Shown here: in pieces, positions 1-9,913 of the stretch | Layout of the letters: each line of letters starts with the position of its first letter | Position numbering within the stretch: position 1 is the first letter of the stretch | Source: Manduca sexta | Taxonomy: Eukaryota > Arthropoda > Insecta > Lepidoptera > Sphingidae | Reading direction: 5' to 3' | NCBI RefSeq assembly: GCF_014839805.1 | Contig: NC_051118.1 | Location: 1,240,001 to 1,304,000, forward strand | DNA length: 64,000 nt | Notes under the pieces: model-generated | What the model saw: the letters and a program-made list of their open reading frames with translations, nothing else | Database searches by the model: none | Told to the model about the DNA's origin: nothing | Translations under genes and position numbers: made by a program

Positions 1-733
1 ATTTAGTAATGGGTATTAAAATCCTTCCTTGATTTGGGGCTAGTTTCGAAAAGTAGCGTTCCTACATCAGCTAGTATACATTGGGCAAAATTGTTTTACT
101 ACTGACCGACTAACACAATATTGGTATTCATTATAAATTTCGAGATAATATAATGTAAAGAGTATCAGCCAGCGCGGCTCGGACTAAAAGAAATATAAAT
201 GGTTAGATTTACTAAAATACATAGATGTAATGAAAACACGGGCCAAATCAAGTAATCTGAAAGTATGGGATGAGAGAAATATTATGTAAGGTGTAATAAA
301 GGATTATAAACCGCCAAAGTAAAATAATATTAAAATGTCAACCAGTTTGCACTCATTCAAATTGACATAATTAAATCCCTATACAAATGGAAATGGCAAA
401 TAGACCAAAATACCTGCCCTGGGCAGATATTTATCAGCAGGAAATATTTACAAAAAGAGGTTGTTAACAAAGAAATCCCACCAATTAGAAATATTAAGAT
501 AGGTTTACGATATTATCCCAGCACGCTATACCATGGTACGTTTCAGTGGCGATGGGAAATTTTACGAAAAGGAACCCGAAGCAACATATAGGTACTAATA
601 TGCATAAGTACAGAAATTTTTCTCAAGATAAATAGATTCTAAATAAAGAGAAGCCTGCAGGAATCGGGGTATAAAAACCTTTCGCCACTAGTATGTTTAA
701 CGTGTCGTTTACTCCAGGAAAATGAATGAATGA
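1..733. other. Intergenic sequence without recognised features
   Basis: AT-rich sequence. I see no splice-flanked coding stretch, RNA gene or repeat family that recurs elsewhere in the window. The short open frame on the - strand near its end runs into the repeat that follows. Confidence 0.5.
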
Positions 734-895
734 ATCCTTCCTAGCCGAATTTCGGCCACGGCGGCTAATCTCAACGGATATCAGCCACGAAGGAGATATT
801 ATAGTGCACAAGTGTGTGCGCAATACACAGGTGCACTCTCTGTAACTTCACTCTCATAATCCGGTGAGACGGCAGTTCGGTCTGGCGCAGGACCA
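734..895 (-). repeat. SINE-like repeat, family 3, partial
   Basis: Matches, in reverse orientation, the 3' half of the best copy at 44986-45325: the 'ggctaggagg' end, the 'tgcactataatatctcctgcg' region and the 'gccgtctcaccgg' block. The tRNA-like head is missing, so this is a truncated copy. Confidence 0.6.
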
Positions 896-1548
896 ACGAC
901 ATTATGAGCTTTTCCAGGAAAATACTTTCTTAGCAAGCTGGCAATCTTTTAAATAAACACATTCAAGCGAGATCAAACTGAGGATTTAAAACATAAAATC
1001 GTTGAGTTGTGAGATTTTTGAAAGGACTAAATGAAGGATATTCTTATGAGCAATGTAACAATTATGTACTGTGATATACAAAAACAAAGATATTGGGAAT
1101 GTGTCTTTGTGCGACCAATTGGAGGACTTAGAGTTATTAGACAGTTTTAGTTTTAGTGGGGAAAGAACTGTGATAAAGAAAAAACATCAAAAGAGTCCTC
1201 GCTAATGTTAATTTAATTATTTTATGGATCTCCAGAAATATACGCGGGTATGTATCTTGATATAACATATAATCAAATATATATTCGAAAACTCAGTTTT
1301 ATTTGATAGGGTTTTTGATCCAGCCTCCTCCTTATAATAAAACATTTCACAAAATGTTAACAGGACATTTTTAATTATCATCTATAACTGATGATACTAT
1401 TTTAACGTGAAAATTATATTAAATATGCTAAGTTTCTTGCTACGCATTCATTTCATTCAAGATTCTCATTTTTATCACTTGAGGTCTATAAGAATATGCC
1501 TTACGAATTCCAAAACCTATGATAATTATTTTTTAATTTCTAAAGATT
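896..1548. other. Intergenic sequence without recognised features
   Basis: No coding exon, RNA gene or repeat recognised; AT-rich. Confidence 0.45.
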
Positions 1549-1780
1549 GCCTCGGTGGCGTTATTGTTTGATTACAATGCTGAGGTTCCGGGTTCGATTC
1601 CCAGGTTGGGGGAAGTGATAGTATGCCTACTCAGTATCAGCCAGGAGTTTGGAATTTGTACCGTATATGGTAATAGGTTCGCTCCTATCACGTCATGGGA
1701 CGGAACACACACGGCAGAAAGTGGATGTATTAGTTGCGCCACTGAAGTACCCCTTCGGGGATAATAACCGTGTGTGTATT
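1549..1780 (+). repeat. tRNA-derived SINE, family 1
   Basis: Begins with 'gcctcggtggcg' (A-box-like) followed about 45 bases on by a B-box-like 'gggttcgattccc', so the head is tRNA-derived. The body has the family block 'catgggacggaacacac' and ends 'ccccttcggggataat...gtgtgtatt'. The same order is seen at 8706, 39694, 40655 (-), 44471 and 52731 (-). Confidence 0.7.
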
Positions 1781-1946
1781 ATTTTCTAAATAAATAACTG
1801 AAAGAAATAAATATTATTAAAAAAATAATATAAGTTAATATAAATACTTATATTTAATCTTAAATTTAAGAAGGACCAGCTTATGCATAATATTTACTTA
1901 AGATCGTGTTATTTTTTGGAGAAGTAAAACATTATTTTGTTTCTAG

Positions 1947-2101
1947 AACCTGATCCTGTTAATATCAAATATTCTGGACAATTATCTATTCTGGATAAGG
2001 AACTATTAATACAATTTGAAGAGCCAAGAACGAGACGAGTCGGTTCGCCAAACCGGAATCATCTCCTTCAACAACTAATCAACATGAAGAATTTGAACTA
2101 A
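1947..2101 (+). CDS. Gene A: terminal coding exon of an 8-Cys-cluster paralogue
   Basis: A 3' splice site (tttgtttctag) is followed by an open stretch of about 50 codons ending in TAA at 2099-2101. The translation is nearly identical to the last exon of gene B at 18272-18429: both carry SGQLSILDKE, IQFEEPRTRRVGSPN and HLLQQLINMKN. The RTRR is a furin-like dibasic site. As in gene B the exon needs one base from the preceding exon (phase 1). No matching upstream exons are visible at 1-1946, so the rest of the gene lies to the left or this is an orphan duplicated exon. The flanking 3' sequence is duplicated as well. Confidence 0.6.
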
Positions 2102-2660
2102 TATTTTCAGACTTGACATTTAAGTACTTACAATTTTGTATTTTTATATTATATTTCGAATATAATATTTTGTATTATTTCGTTATTTTATTTGTTTTCT
2201 AAATAACCTAAGTAGTAAGTGGAAGCTTGCAGAAACTATACAATTTGAACCTTTCTGTAATATCTACAAAATATATAATGGTATATAAAAATGGTTCCAA
2301 CTTCCTTTGTACTTTTTAATCTATACTATTATAATATAACGCTAAAGAATTTGTTTGTCTGCATGTCTGAAAGCGATAAACTCAAAAACTACTCAACGGA
2401 TTTCGGTGTAATTTGGTATGCAGATAGTTTGAGACCCTGGGAAGGACATAGGTTACTTTGTATCCCGGGAAATTTATATCGGGACATTTAGTCCGGAAAA
2501 CTTTTACACGCAGGCAAAGCCACGAGCAAAAACTAGTTAAGATATTCTAATGCTAAGATTAACATTACTACAAAATTGATTTGTACGTGATTTAAATGTG
2601 TTTGATTTTCAAGTTAATTTTGAATTTGTTGTAGTTTTAACGGTTTTAGGATGCTTTGAA
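2102..2660. repeat. 3' flank duplicated with gene B (cf. 18430-18790)
   Basis: Downstream of the stop codon the sequence still aligns with the 3' flank of gene B, for example 'atataatattttgtatta', 'cttgcagaaa' and 'atttgtacgtgattta'. The alignment is interrupted by a repeat insertion at about 2318-2537 and ends at the palindrome at 2635. The duplication was therefore at DNA level, not a retrocopy. Confidence 0.6.
2318..2537 (+). repeat. Interspersed repeat, family 7 ('actcaacggattt')
   Basis: Contains 'aaaaactactcaacggattt' and 'gagaccctgggaaggacatagg', then 'gccacgagcaaaaactagt'. Related copies are at 3600-3775, 28722-28880 and 28985-29350. It interrupts the gene A/gene B flank homology, so it was inserted after, or lost from one copy since, the duplication. 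I assign no transposon class. Confidence 0.5.
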
Positions 2661-2695
2661 TGTTATACATTCAAAGCATCCTAAAACCGTTAAAA
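2635..2695. repeat. Perfect 29-bp inverted repeat, 3-nt loop
   Basis: Positions 2635-2663 are exactly the reverse complement of 2667-2695, with TAT between them. The left arm belongs to the gene A/B duplicated flank; in the gene B copy (near 18760-18790) only one arm is present. It would form a very stable hairpin or cruciform. Confidence 0.9.
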
Positions 2696-2699
2696 TATA

Positions 2700-3599
2700 T
2701 AAATATATAAATATGATTGGTGTAAAAAATATAGGTAGATATAATGTGTTGAAAAAACAGATCACTGTCATGAAGGTTCGTTGTGATATACCAGCGCGCG
2801 CGCCACCATAAATGCCGTACGTGTCTGCTAGTCATAGAGCCACCATTAAGTAAATCTTGTTGCTAATCCCCTACCTTCGAATGGAAAACCTCTGGGGGTT
2901 CGCGTACCCCACTTTGAGAAACCATGACCTATAATATTATATAAAAAAATAAAAATGCGTATGCAGGTTTCTTTAAAACACCTAAACGAATGGAGCGATT
3001 TTAATATATTTTTTTTAGGTTATCTTCAGATTAAGCGCAGCCGGTGATCCTGTGAAGGTTGGTATTGGACCACTAGTCTAACTGAATATAAATAATTTAA
3101 AGATAATTATTACTATTATTGGTTGTTGGTTAAAGACTTTACGGGAAAAGCAATGGCAATTTTTATGAAACTGACTTTTTAATGCTATCAGTTGACTTTT
3201 TTGACGTATTTATTTATTCACTTGGAAGCGTCATAGTCAATCATAAAAAATCTATTTGTGTGTGTTAATGTATCACAATAATTGCAATAAACAGAAATGT
3301 TCGCAAACTGAACATCAAAATAAAATAAAAATTTCTTTAAAAAAATATGTTTATCTCCACATTGCATTGCTAAATAATACACACTTGTCTTTTCTTTTGC
3401 CTACAGCATGCCAAAAATTACCCATGAATAATCAATATTTTCGACAATAATCACGGTTTTAGTTTTCTGTATTTTTATATAATTTGGTGGTTGAGTGTGA
3501 ATGGCAGTAGTAGTATGTCGAAAAGTGCACTAATTGTGCCTCTATGTACCATTTTGGACATAAAAGCCGTGAGTATACGAGGCAATTTTATGTATAGTA
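2700..3599. other. Intergenic sequence without recognised genes
   Basis: No coding exon with splice signals or homology seen. A small open frame at 3256-3450 has no recognisable features and AT-rich composition. Confidence 0.45.
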
Positions 3600-3775
3600 C
3601 CCTAACATATAAAACGAAGTCCCCCGCCGCATGATTCGATGAAATTTGGCATGGAGATAGCTTGATACCCTGGGAAGGGTATAGGCTACATTTTATCCTG
3701 AGAAAATATATAGCGTGACTTATAATTTGGAAAAAAAAAACTCAAGGGGCGGGGCCGCGAGCAAAAGCAAATTAC
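3600..3775 (+). repeat. Interspersed repeat, family 7
   Basis: Shares 'gataccctgggaagggtatagg' and the terminal 'gggccgcgagcaaaag' with the copy at 2318-2537; diverged. Confidence 0.5.
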
Positions 3776-3900
3776 TTATATCATATAGAAGTATGACACT
3801 TTTAAAGTATAAAAAACAGTTTTTCTGTGAATAAATATTTTCTTAAGACAAAAACTAACTAAATCGTCAAAATGGTATGTCAGTTTGTTTAAATTTAAGG

Positions 3901-4154
3901 CCCATATTCACAAACGTTACTTAGCTAAGTATGGACCAATGCAATGATGATAAGGTTGTTTTTCATGGTTCACGGCATGACAGCCATCGGTGCGTATGCA
4001 TAGGGGGACTGTGATTGGCTAATATTGGGATACAACTTCACGTCAGTTGGCTGTCAGATAAACAAAGCTGAACATAGCCACAGAAAACTATGAATTTGTC
4101 GACACAACGTTGGGGAGCACTGTACGTCCTCATAGTATTGTTTGTGAATATGGG
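3901..4154 (-). mobile_element. MITE, Harbinger-like family, copy 1
   Basis: A perfect 15-bp terminal inverted repeat (cccatattcacaaac / gtttgtgaatatggg) bounds about 254 bases. Its interior, read on the - strand (aagttgtatcccaatattag..., ccaatcacag), matches the interior of the element at 47718-47989, which has a clear TAA target duplication. No transposase is encoded. The target duplication of this copy is not clear. Confidence 0.65.
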
Positions 4155-4303
4155 TGCTAGTCAAATTGATGAATGTAGCGAGGAACCGCGCCTACTGTCA
4201 TAAGGGTCTTTTTTATCTGACTAGCTCGTTATAAATTCACATATTGTGGCTCGCCCAGTGGCCTAAAATCTGACCATTAAAGTAGAACCATTTAAATTCT
4301 TTT

Positions 4304-7300
4304 ATGTTTCCAGGTCGTAAGAAGTTGGTTGCGCTGCTGTTGGTGTTGTGTTGTGTAGCGATGTTGGTGACTGTTTGGCTGCTTGACCAGGTCTGCGCGG
4401 CACTGGCTCTCCCTCCACCGCCCGTGAAAGACCTCAGCCACTTCAGGAGGGACCGCAGTCTCGCTCATTACCTTGATAATGTGTTAGTATTGAGGTAGTG
4501 GAGAGGTTATTTACGAGAAGAAATGTCTCATATGCAGGGTGATTTTGATATTGCGTGACTAAATGAAACCAGCGCTCGACACGCTGAGGCTTAGGTTGTT
4601 AAGTTTCATAGTGCTTATGCCTATATTTTACGGAAGAAGGGAGTGCCTACTGCCTATAGATTAGCATTGTGAACGATCCTCACACGCCTTAATATCTATG
4701 TCAAACACCATAAATTTCAATTCCAAGAATTCCAAGTCGGGAAAAGTGATATGGGGTTTTTCTGTTTATTATCAGCCCGGATTCTGGAATTCATTGGGAG
4801 TGGAACAGGCTGCCGTCACGACTGTCCACAGGTTCAAAACTCAAGGGCATGCACCTCTAAGTTCTCTATAAGTTGTGTGTTTTCTTTCTGAATTTTTGGT
4901 TGATGTAACTGTGAAGGAAAACATGCTCTACAAGAATTTTGAGGGTATGTGAAGTTTGCCAATCTGCGCTAGGCCACCGTGTTCGACTAAAACCTAACAC
5001 CTTTCGACAGTAGAGGAGACCCGTGCCCAGCAGAGGGACAATATATAATACAGGGTGGCGATACGCTCGCCCTATATAACAATAGGAAGGAACACACACA
5101 GTGGATACACTAGTTGCCTCTCTGATTACCCTTTCAGAGTTCAAAGACGTTACTGTATATAGGAAAAAGAAATTAACCCTTTTTATATCGAGAGTTCTAA
5201 AATACAAGTTTTGTTTTCAGACAACTGCTCATAGAACCATTATCGACGCACTGCAGTGGTGTAGAAGAGATTCCTTTATTAGCATTAGTGGCCACTTCAC
5301 CTTCACGCTACGACCACAGGGCGGTGGTCAGAGAAACATGGGGGAAGTACCAGCCGACATATTTCCTGCTAGGCCTAGACGGAGATCACGTCGATGAGGA
5401 TTTGGTAAATGAATAAGTTATTTTGAGACAATGTCCAAGGTAGATACTTGAATAAAACATTTTTTAAGGAATCAGTTGAAGAAGTATTTTTTTTTTATTT
5501 TCTAAATAAGTTGCGAAAGGTTGTTGGTTCTGGTAGGGCCCATTCGCCCGAAAAGCGACCGTGCACAAGATGTAATGTCATAGATGCCTATATGTGTCGC
5601 GATCCGGGAACAGCCTCAGTATATCCGGCTTCTAACAGCCATAATTGTGACTGGTGTGGGATAAACTTTCTTCAATATTCTATGGATCCCACTTTTACCA
5701 TCAGGAGCAGTGGGGTCACCTTCCCGTGGTCCAATTAATATTTTAATGAAATATTAATTGAAAAGGAGGCTTTGACAGCAAAATAAAATATACTCTGCAT
5801 TACAAGAGCAACCATAGCAACTAGCAAAGCCCTGAAATACCATCACTTGTTTTACTAAATTTGCATAAATAAAACACATACTTAAAAGGTCTTTTCAACA
5901 AAGGAGATCAAGTGTATTATCGTATATTACATTTATTATTTAACATGTTTCATGTTACACCTCCAGGTATCAACATATCTAGAAGCTAAGCTGTATAGAG
6001 ACATGATAGTGTATGACTTCCGTGACCACTACCAGAATCTGACGCTGAAGACGGCGCTGATGCTGCAGTGGACCCTGGAGAGATGTCCGCAGGCCAAGCT
6101 CCTTTACAAGATAGATGATGATGTGTTTCTCAATCCCTGGAGGTTGAAGGATGTCCTGAAAGATCACGAGGATGCGAAGTTGTTAGGTTTGTGTCATATT
6201 CTTTGTGTCGAATGTGAAAGTCGGCACAAAAAAGTGTTGGAAGTAGAGAAGGGTTCAGATCGTGTCGATTAACGTGAGATGATTACTCTTCAGCAGTCGA
6301 CACAATTATGCCGGCCTGTTGGAACCGGATATACACGGGCTGATCCCGGAACGCGTCACACGTGGGCGACTATAGTGGGTTTTACTCTTTGTGTTACCAC
6401 ATAAAAATTGGAATTGATATTTTGTGCAGGATACAAAATATCGAACAACTGGCTACATCGTGACGAGTATAACAAATGGTACATACCGCGGTGGCTGTTC
6501 CCGCGGGACGTCGTCCCGGAATACTTGAGCGGGCCGGGATATATTTTTAATAGTGAGTAGAATTGATAATGATTTATCAATTATGTAACTAGTTGATTTA
6601 TTCGTCGAAATCTAATGTGAATCTAAAATAAATCTCGTCGAAGTCCTGCGCCTGATCTCTCTCCGCTCATGTTGGATTGCCGTCTCACCGGACTATGAGA
6701 GTGAAAGAACAGAGAGCGCACATACTTATGCACTATAATATCTTCTGCGTACCTAGCTGATCTCCATTGAGATTGGCCGCTGTGGACGAAAATTCGGCTA
6801 GGAGGATTAATATTCATAACCTATAGCCTTCCTGGATGAATGGGCTATCCAGTACTTAAAGATTTTTTCAGTTCGAGCTAATAGTTCCTGAGATTAGCGC
6901 GTTCAAACAAACAAGCACTTCAGCTTTATATAATGGTATAGATACATCATATTAGCCCTATATTATATACTGTTCCACTGCTAGGCACGGGTCTCTTCTA
7001 CTACTAAAAGGAATTAGGCCTTAGACCGCCACGCTTACTGTGGATTGGCAGACTTCTCTTACCCTCAAAATTCCTATAGAGAACTTCTCATGTATGCAAG
7101 TTTTCTCACGATGTTTCCTTCACCGTTAAAGCAAGCGATAATTCACATATAACTTAAGTCAGAGGTGCCTGTCCTGGGGTTTTGAACCAGCGAACATTCG
7201 TCTCGGCAGTCCGTTCCAATCCCAAATAAGCTATTACCGCCATACATATGTTGTTAACCTCTTTTTATTTTAAAGGTCTTAAATTATCAATAAAATATGT

Positions 7301-7672
7301 TACATTAGTAAATAGCACGGCAATAAATAATAACCAAAAATATTACTAGATGGCGCTACTACAAACGTAAATTTTTTTACAGCTAAATACATTAATGAAA
7401 TCCTGAAGACTGCAAGAAAGATACCCATGATTAATTTAGAAGATATTTATTTTACATTTCTAGTGTCTAAAGAGGCCTTAGGATTAGAATTAAGTGATGA
7501 CAAAAGAATGAATGTGTTTAAGCCCCTTTTGCCTTTCATCTGCAATTATTGGTCTCTTGCGTCAGCACACAGCCTGACTCCTCAAGAGTTGGAGACCTTG
7601 TGGAAAAGAATAGAGAATCTACCAACAAAGAGTAACCCTTGTAGTTTCTATAATTATTTTGAGTTTTTTTGA
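4304..7672 (+). CDS. Beta-1,3-galactosyltransferase-like protein (GT31), five exons
   Basis: Coding exons 4304-4494, 5221-5404, 5967-6186, 6430-6552 and 7383-7672 join in frame across four GT-AG introns to give about 335 residues, a normal GT31 length. The chosen ATG at 4304 gives a short basic tail and a membrane span at about residues 8-27 (KLVALLLVLCCVAMLVTVWLL), a type II Golgi topology. Alternatively 'tttccag' just before 4314 is an acceptor and an upstream exon exists. Diagnostic GT31 motifs follow in order: RAVVRETWG in exon 2; FRDHYQNLTLKT and the metal-binding KIDDDVF in exon 3; NKWYIPRWLFP and PEYLSGPGYIF in exon 4; NLEDIYFT in exon 5. By family it should transfer a hexose from a UDP-sugar in beta-1,3 linkage to glycoprotein or glycolipid glycans in the Golgi. 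The exact donor and acceptor cannot be told from sequence. Introns carry several SINE fragments. Confidence 0.88.
4729..5056 (+). repeat. SINE remnants in GT31 intron 1 (families 1 and 2)
   Basis: Positions 4729-4800 match the middle of family 1 ('gtgatatggggtttttctgt...tcagcccgga'). Positions 4810-5056 match family 2 without its head ('gtccacaggttcaaa', 'gtgaaggaaaac', 'gtgtgaagtttgccaat', 'agtagaggagacccgtgcccagcag'). Confidence 0.55.
6270..6405 (+). repeat. Interspersed repeat, family 4
   Basis: Carries the family core 'cagtcgacacaattatgccggcctgttggaaccggatatacacgggctgatcccggaacgcg' in part, then 'gtgggttttactctttgtgt'. It lies in intron 3 of the GT31 gene. Full family description is given at 9197. 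Confidence 0.6.
6637..6812 (+). repeat. SINE-like repeat, family 3, 3' part
   Basis: Matches 45175-45325: 'cctgatctctctccg', 'gccgtctcaccgg', 'tgcactataatatct', 'ctgatctccattgagattgg', 'ggctagga'. Lies in GT31 intron 4. Confidence 0.6.
6955..7240 (-). repeat. tRNA-derived SINE, family 2
   Basis: Reverse-orientation copy from the tail ('tattatatactgttccactgctaggcacgg') to the tRNA-like head ('gaaccagcgaacattcgtctcggcagtccgttccaa'). Lies in GT31 intron 4. Best copy is at 50508. Confidence 0.65.
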
Positions 7673-8261
7673 AGAACTTTATATGTGACACTTTTAAAGA
7701 AAACTATAAATAATATTTTACATGACTTTTTTATGCTATCTTGAAATTATAACTGCGCTTCAAAATGAACAAAAAATTATGATACATTTTGTTTTGTAAC
7801 AGTTTATCTTTATAGGTATGATTTATTATACGTTTTATTATTTTTCTTTTTACTAATATTATATTGCCAAAGTTTGTGAAAATGTTTCGAGGTTTGTGTT
7901 TGTTAGAAGAAGTAAACGCTGAAATAGCTCTTTCACTTAATTTCTATATTTCTGTATTGTATATATAGAAATTAAGTAATTTAAAAAGAGAAAGTATATT
8001 TTGCGTCGTCTCAAATTATTTGCTTTTATAATAATTGTATATAGTATTGTCTTTTTATAATATCTTTGTATCAATAGATATATTATTTTTTAGCGTATAG
8101 GACAGCATGGCAAATCCATCTAACTATGTCAGTCAAAGGAAACATAACTTTAAGATGAGATAACACAATAAACATTTTTTGTACTAAATTAATCGTCCAC
8201 CACTGTGAATAAATTGTAAGATAATATTTGCCGGCACAACTAGCTTGATAAAAGAAAATCA
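7673..8261. other. 3' flank of the GT31 gene
   Basis: AT-rich sequence directly after the stop codon, probably the 3' UTR and flank. A short inverted repeat (gaaatagctctttcactt...taagtaatttaaaaagag) is present near 7930-7990. No clear single poly(A) signal was chosen. Confidence 0.35.
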
Positions 8262-8393
8262 GCCTGTGTATATCCGGTTCCAACAGGCCAGCATAATTGT
8301 GTCGACTGCCAAGGAGTAATCATCTCTTGTCAGTGGACATTCTATTGGAACCCACTCCACTTACCCTCAGGTGCAGACAGTCACTGTGCCTTG
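8262..8393 (-). repeat. Interspersed repeat, family 4
   Basis: Reverse-orientation copy: 'cagcctgtgtatatccggttccaacaggccagcataattgtgtcgac' in part, then 'ggaacccactccacttaccctcag'. Confidence 0.6.
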
Positions 8394-8705
8394 CAAGTAT
8401 AAAAAATGTTAGTGACTAGCTAGGCGATTGATTCAGGATCATTGAAGTAATGAGAGAGATGGAATGGATGTTAATTTTATAGGAAAGTATGAAGGAATAA
8501 ATAATAATATTATAGGACTGTATAAGGCAAGTATTTATTTTTTATGGGGATGCAAAGTATCTGATGGTAAATGGTATAGTGATTTTTTTTAAAGCAGTTA
8601 GTTACTGGGCACTTGCAAAAGGGTTTTGGCGACCATTTAAAATCCTGGAGGAAAAGCGAGGATAATTTTAAAGAAATCCCATCATCATCATGCCTTTTAT
8701 AATAC

Positions 8706-8951
8706 GCCTCGGTGGCGTAGTTGTATTGTGTGCTCGGTACGGCAGTGCTCTGAGGTCCTGGGTTCGAATCCTGGGTCGGGCAAAGTGGTATTTGGGGTTT
8801 TTCTGTCCAGTATCAGCCCGGAGTCTTTGAACCCGATATGGCGATAGGCTCGCCCCCTATCACATCATGGGACGGAACACACTTGGCGAAAAGTGGGTGC
8901 CCTGATAGCGTCTTTGCGTACCTCTTTGGGGATAAATGCGTGATGTGTATT
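8706..8951 (+). repeat. tRNA-derived SINE, family 1, nearly complete
   Basis: Clear tRNA-like head with A box 'ggtggcgtagttg' and B box 'gggttcgaatcc', then 'tcagcccggagtc', 'gatggcgata...'-like 'gatatggcgataggctcg', 'catgggacggaacacacttggcgaaaagtggg' in part, and the 3' end 'ggggataaatgcgtgatgtgtat'. A good reference copy for the family. Confidence 0.75.
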
Positions 8952-9196
8952 TTTGTCTTTTATAATATGTAAGTTCGTTTCAGCGATAAGTGCAGATGTG
9001 TCGCGCAGCTGTGCGACGAGCGATAACGTTTAATGACTGATCGGTTATTTTGTTTTCTTTAGTTAACATTGTGTCTACACAGGTGTGGACTCAGGACGAG
9101 ATATGTCGTCGGTGATATTTTGACGCCGAAGCCAATGCAATTATATTTACGGGAAAGTAAATCAGTGAGGTAAAATAATTGATAAAAATGTACCAC

Positions 9197-9412
9197 TGCA
9201 CCTGAGGTGGAGTGGGGTCCAATTAAATGTCGACTGACATGAGAAGATAACCGCTCGACAGTCGACATAATTATGCCGGCCTACTGGCATCGAATAAACA
9301 CAAGCTGATCCCGGAAAGCGACACACTTACGTGGACCATTATGGCGGGTTTTAACACCTTGTGTACGGTGGTTGCTATCCGGGCCGATATAAAATTTATC
9401 CTTCCATCCGCA
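9197..9412 (+). repeat. Interspersed repeat, family 4, long copy
   Basis: About 215 bases running 'cacctgaggtggagtgggg...', 'gtcgactgacatgagaagat', 'cgacagtcgacataattatg', 'ccggcctactggcatcg', 'gctgatcccggaaagcgaca', 'actatggcgggttttaacac', 'gtggttgctatccgggccga'. At least ten further copies occur in the window. The two GTCGAC blocks around 'agagatgattactc' can pair. No tRNA-like head or coding capacity is seen, so I leave the class open (non-autonomous element). Confidence 0.6.
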
Positions 9413-9872
9413 AAAGTAATTACTAGAGCCATGTTTAACATTACAACGACCTATTCGTTTTGTCACTTTATTGTATTTCTTATTACAATTTTATATTTCA
9501 TTCTAATTATTTTGAATTTTTTATAGATTTTTCTAGTTCAATTATTTTGTATTTGACTTTAATTAGGTATTAATATAAATTATATACAATTGTGAAAGAT
9601 TTAGGACCTAATTAAAGTTTTATAATTTTTATATTTCAGTTTTTTATTGGCTGTTAAGTCTTGATTCCTTAGTACATGACATAGGAAGGTATTGGTATAA
9701 TAAATATTTTGAAAAAGCATTGCTATATTTACAGACGTTGCGCTTACTATGCGACGAGTTACCTCGTCAAGTCATAAACTGTACAAAACTTAAAACATTT
9801 ATAATTATTGCCCTAACTCCGTCCCCCAGTATCTGTAAAACGAAGAATCAAACTCGGTCATCTATACATCGC
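9413..9872. other. AT-rich upstream region of gene B
   Basis: No coding exon, RNA gene or repeat recognised between the family 4 repeat and the gene B core promoter. Confidence 0.4.
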
Positions 9873-9905
9873 TATAAAACCCATGAGCCGTGGCATTACC
9901 TCAGT
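9873..9905 (+). promoter_or_regulatory. Core promoter of gene B: TATA box plus Inr
   Basis: TATAAAA at 9873-9879 and a TCAGT initiator at 9901-9905. The distance from the first T of TATA to the likely +1 A (9903) is 30 bases, the classic arthropod spacing. The ATG at 9914 follows only 11 bases after +1, giving a very short 5' UTR. The signal-peptide exon directly downstream supports this being the real start. Confidence 0.7.
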
Positions 9906-9913
9906 CTTTCATC

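Noticed and set aside
4866..5207. 113-codon - strand frame
   Set aside because: Lies over SINE remnants in the GT31 intron; codes for nothing recognisable.
5221..5397. Reading frame of the 98-codon open frame through GT31 exon 2
   Set aside because: The correct frame, set by splice phase and the RETWG motif, is a different one; the longer open frame is a shadow.
8706..8780. tRNA-like sequence with A and B boxes
   Set aside because: It does not fold into a proper cloverleaf and is the head of a repeated SINE, so it is not called as a tRNA gene.
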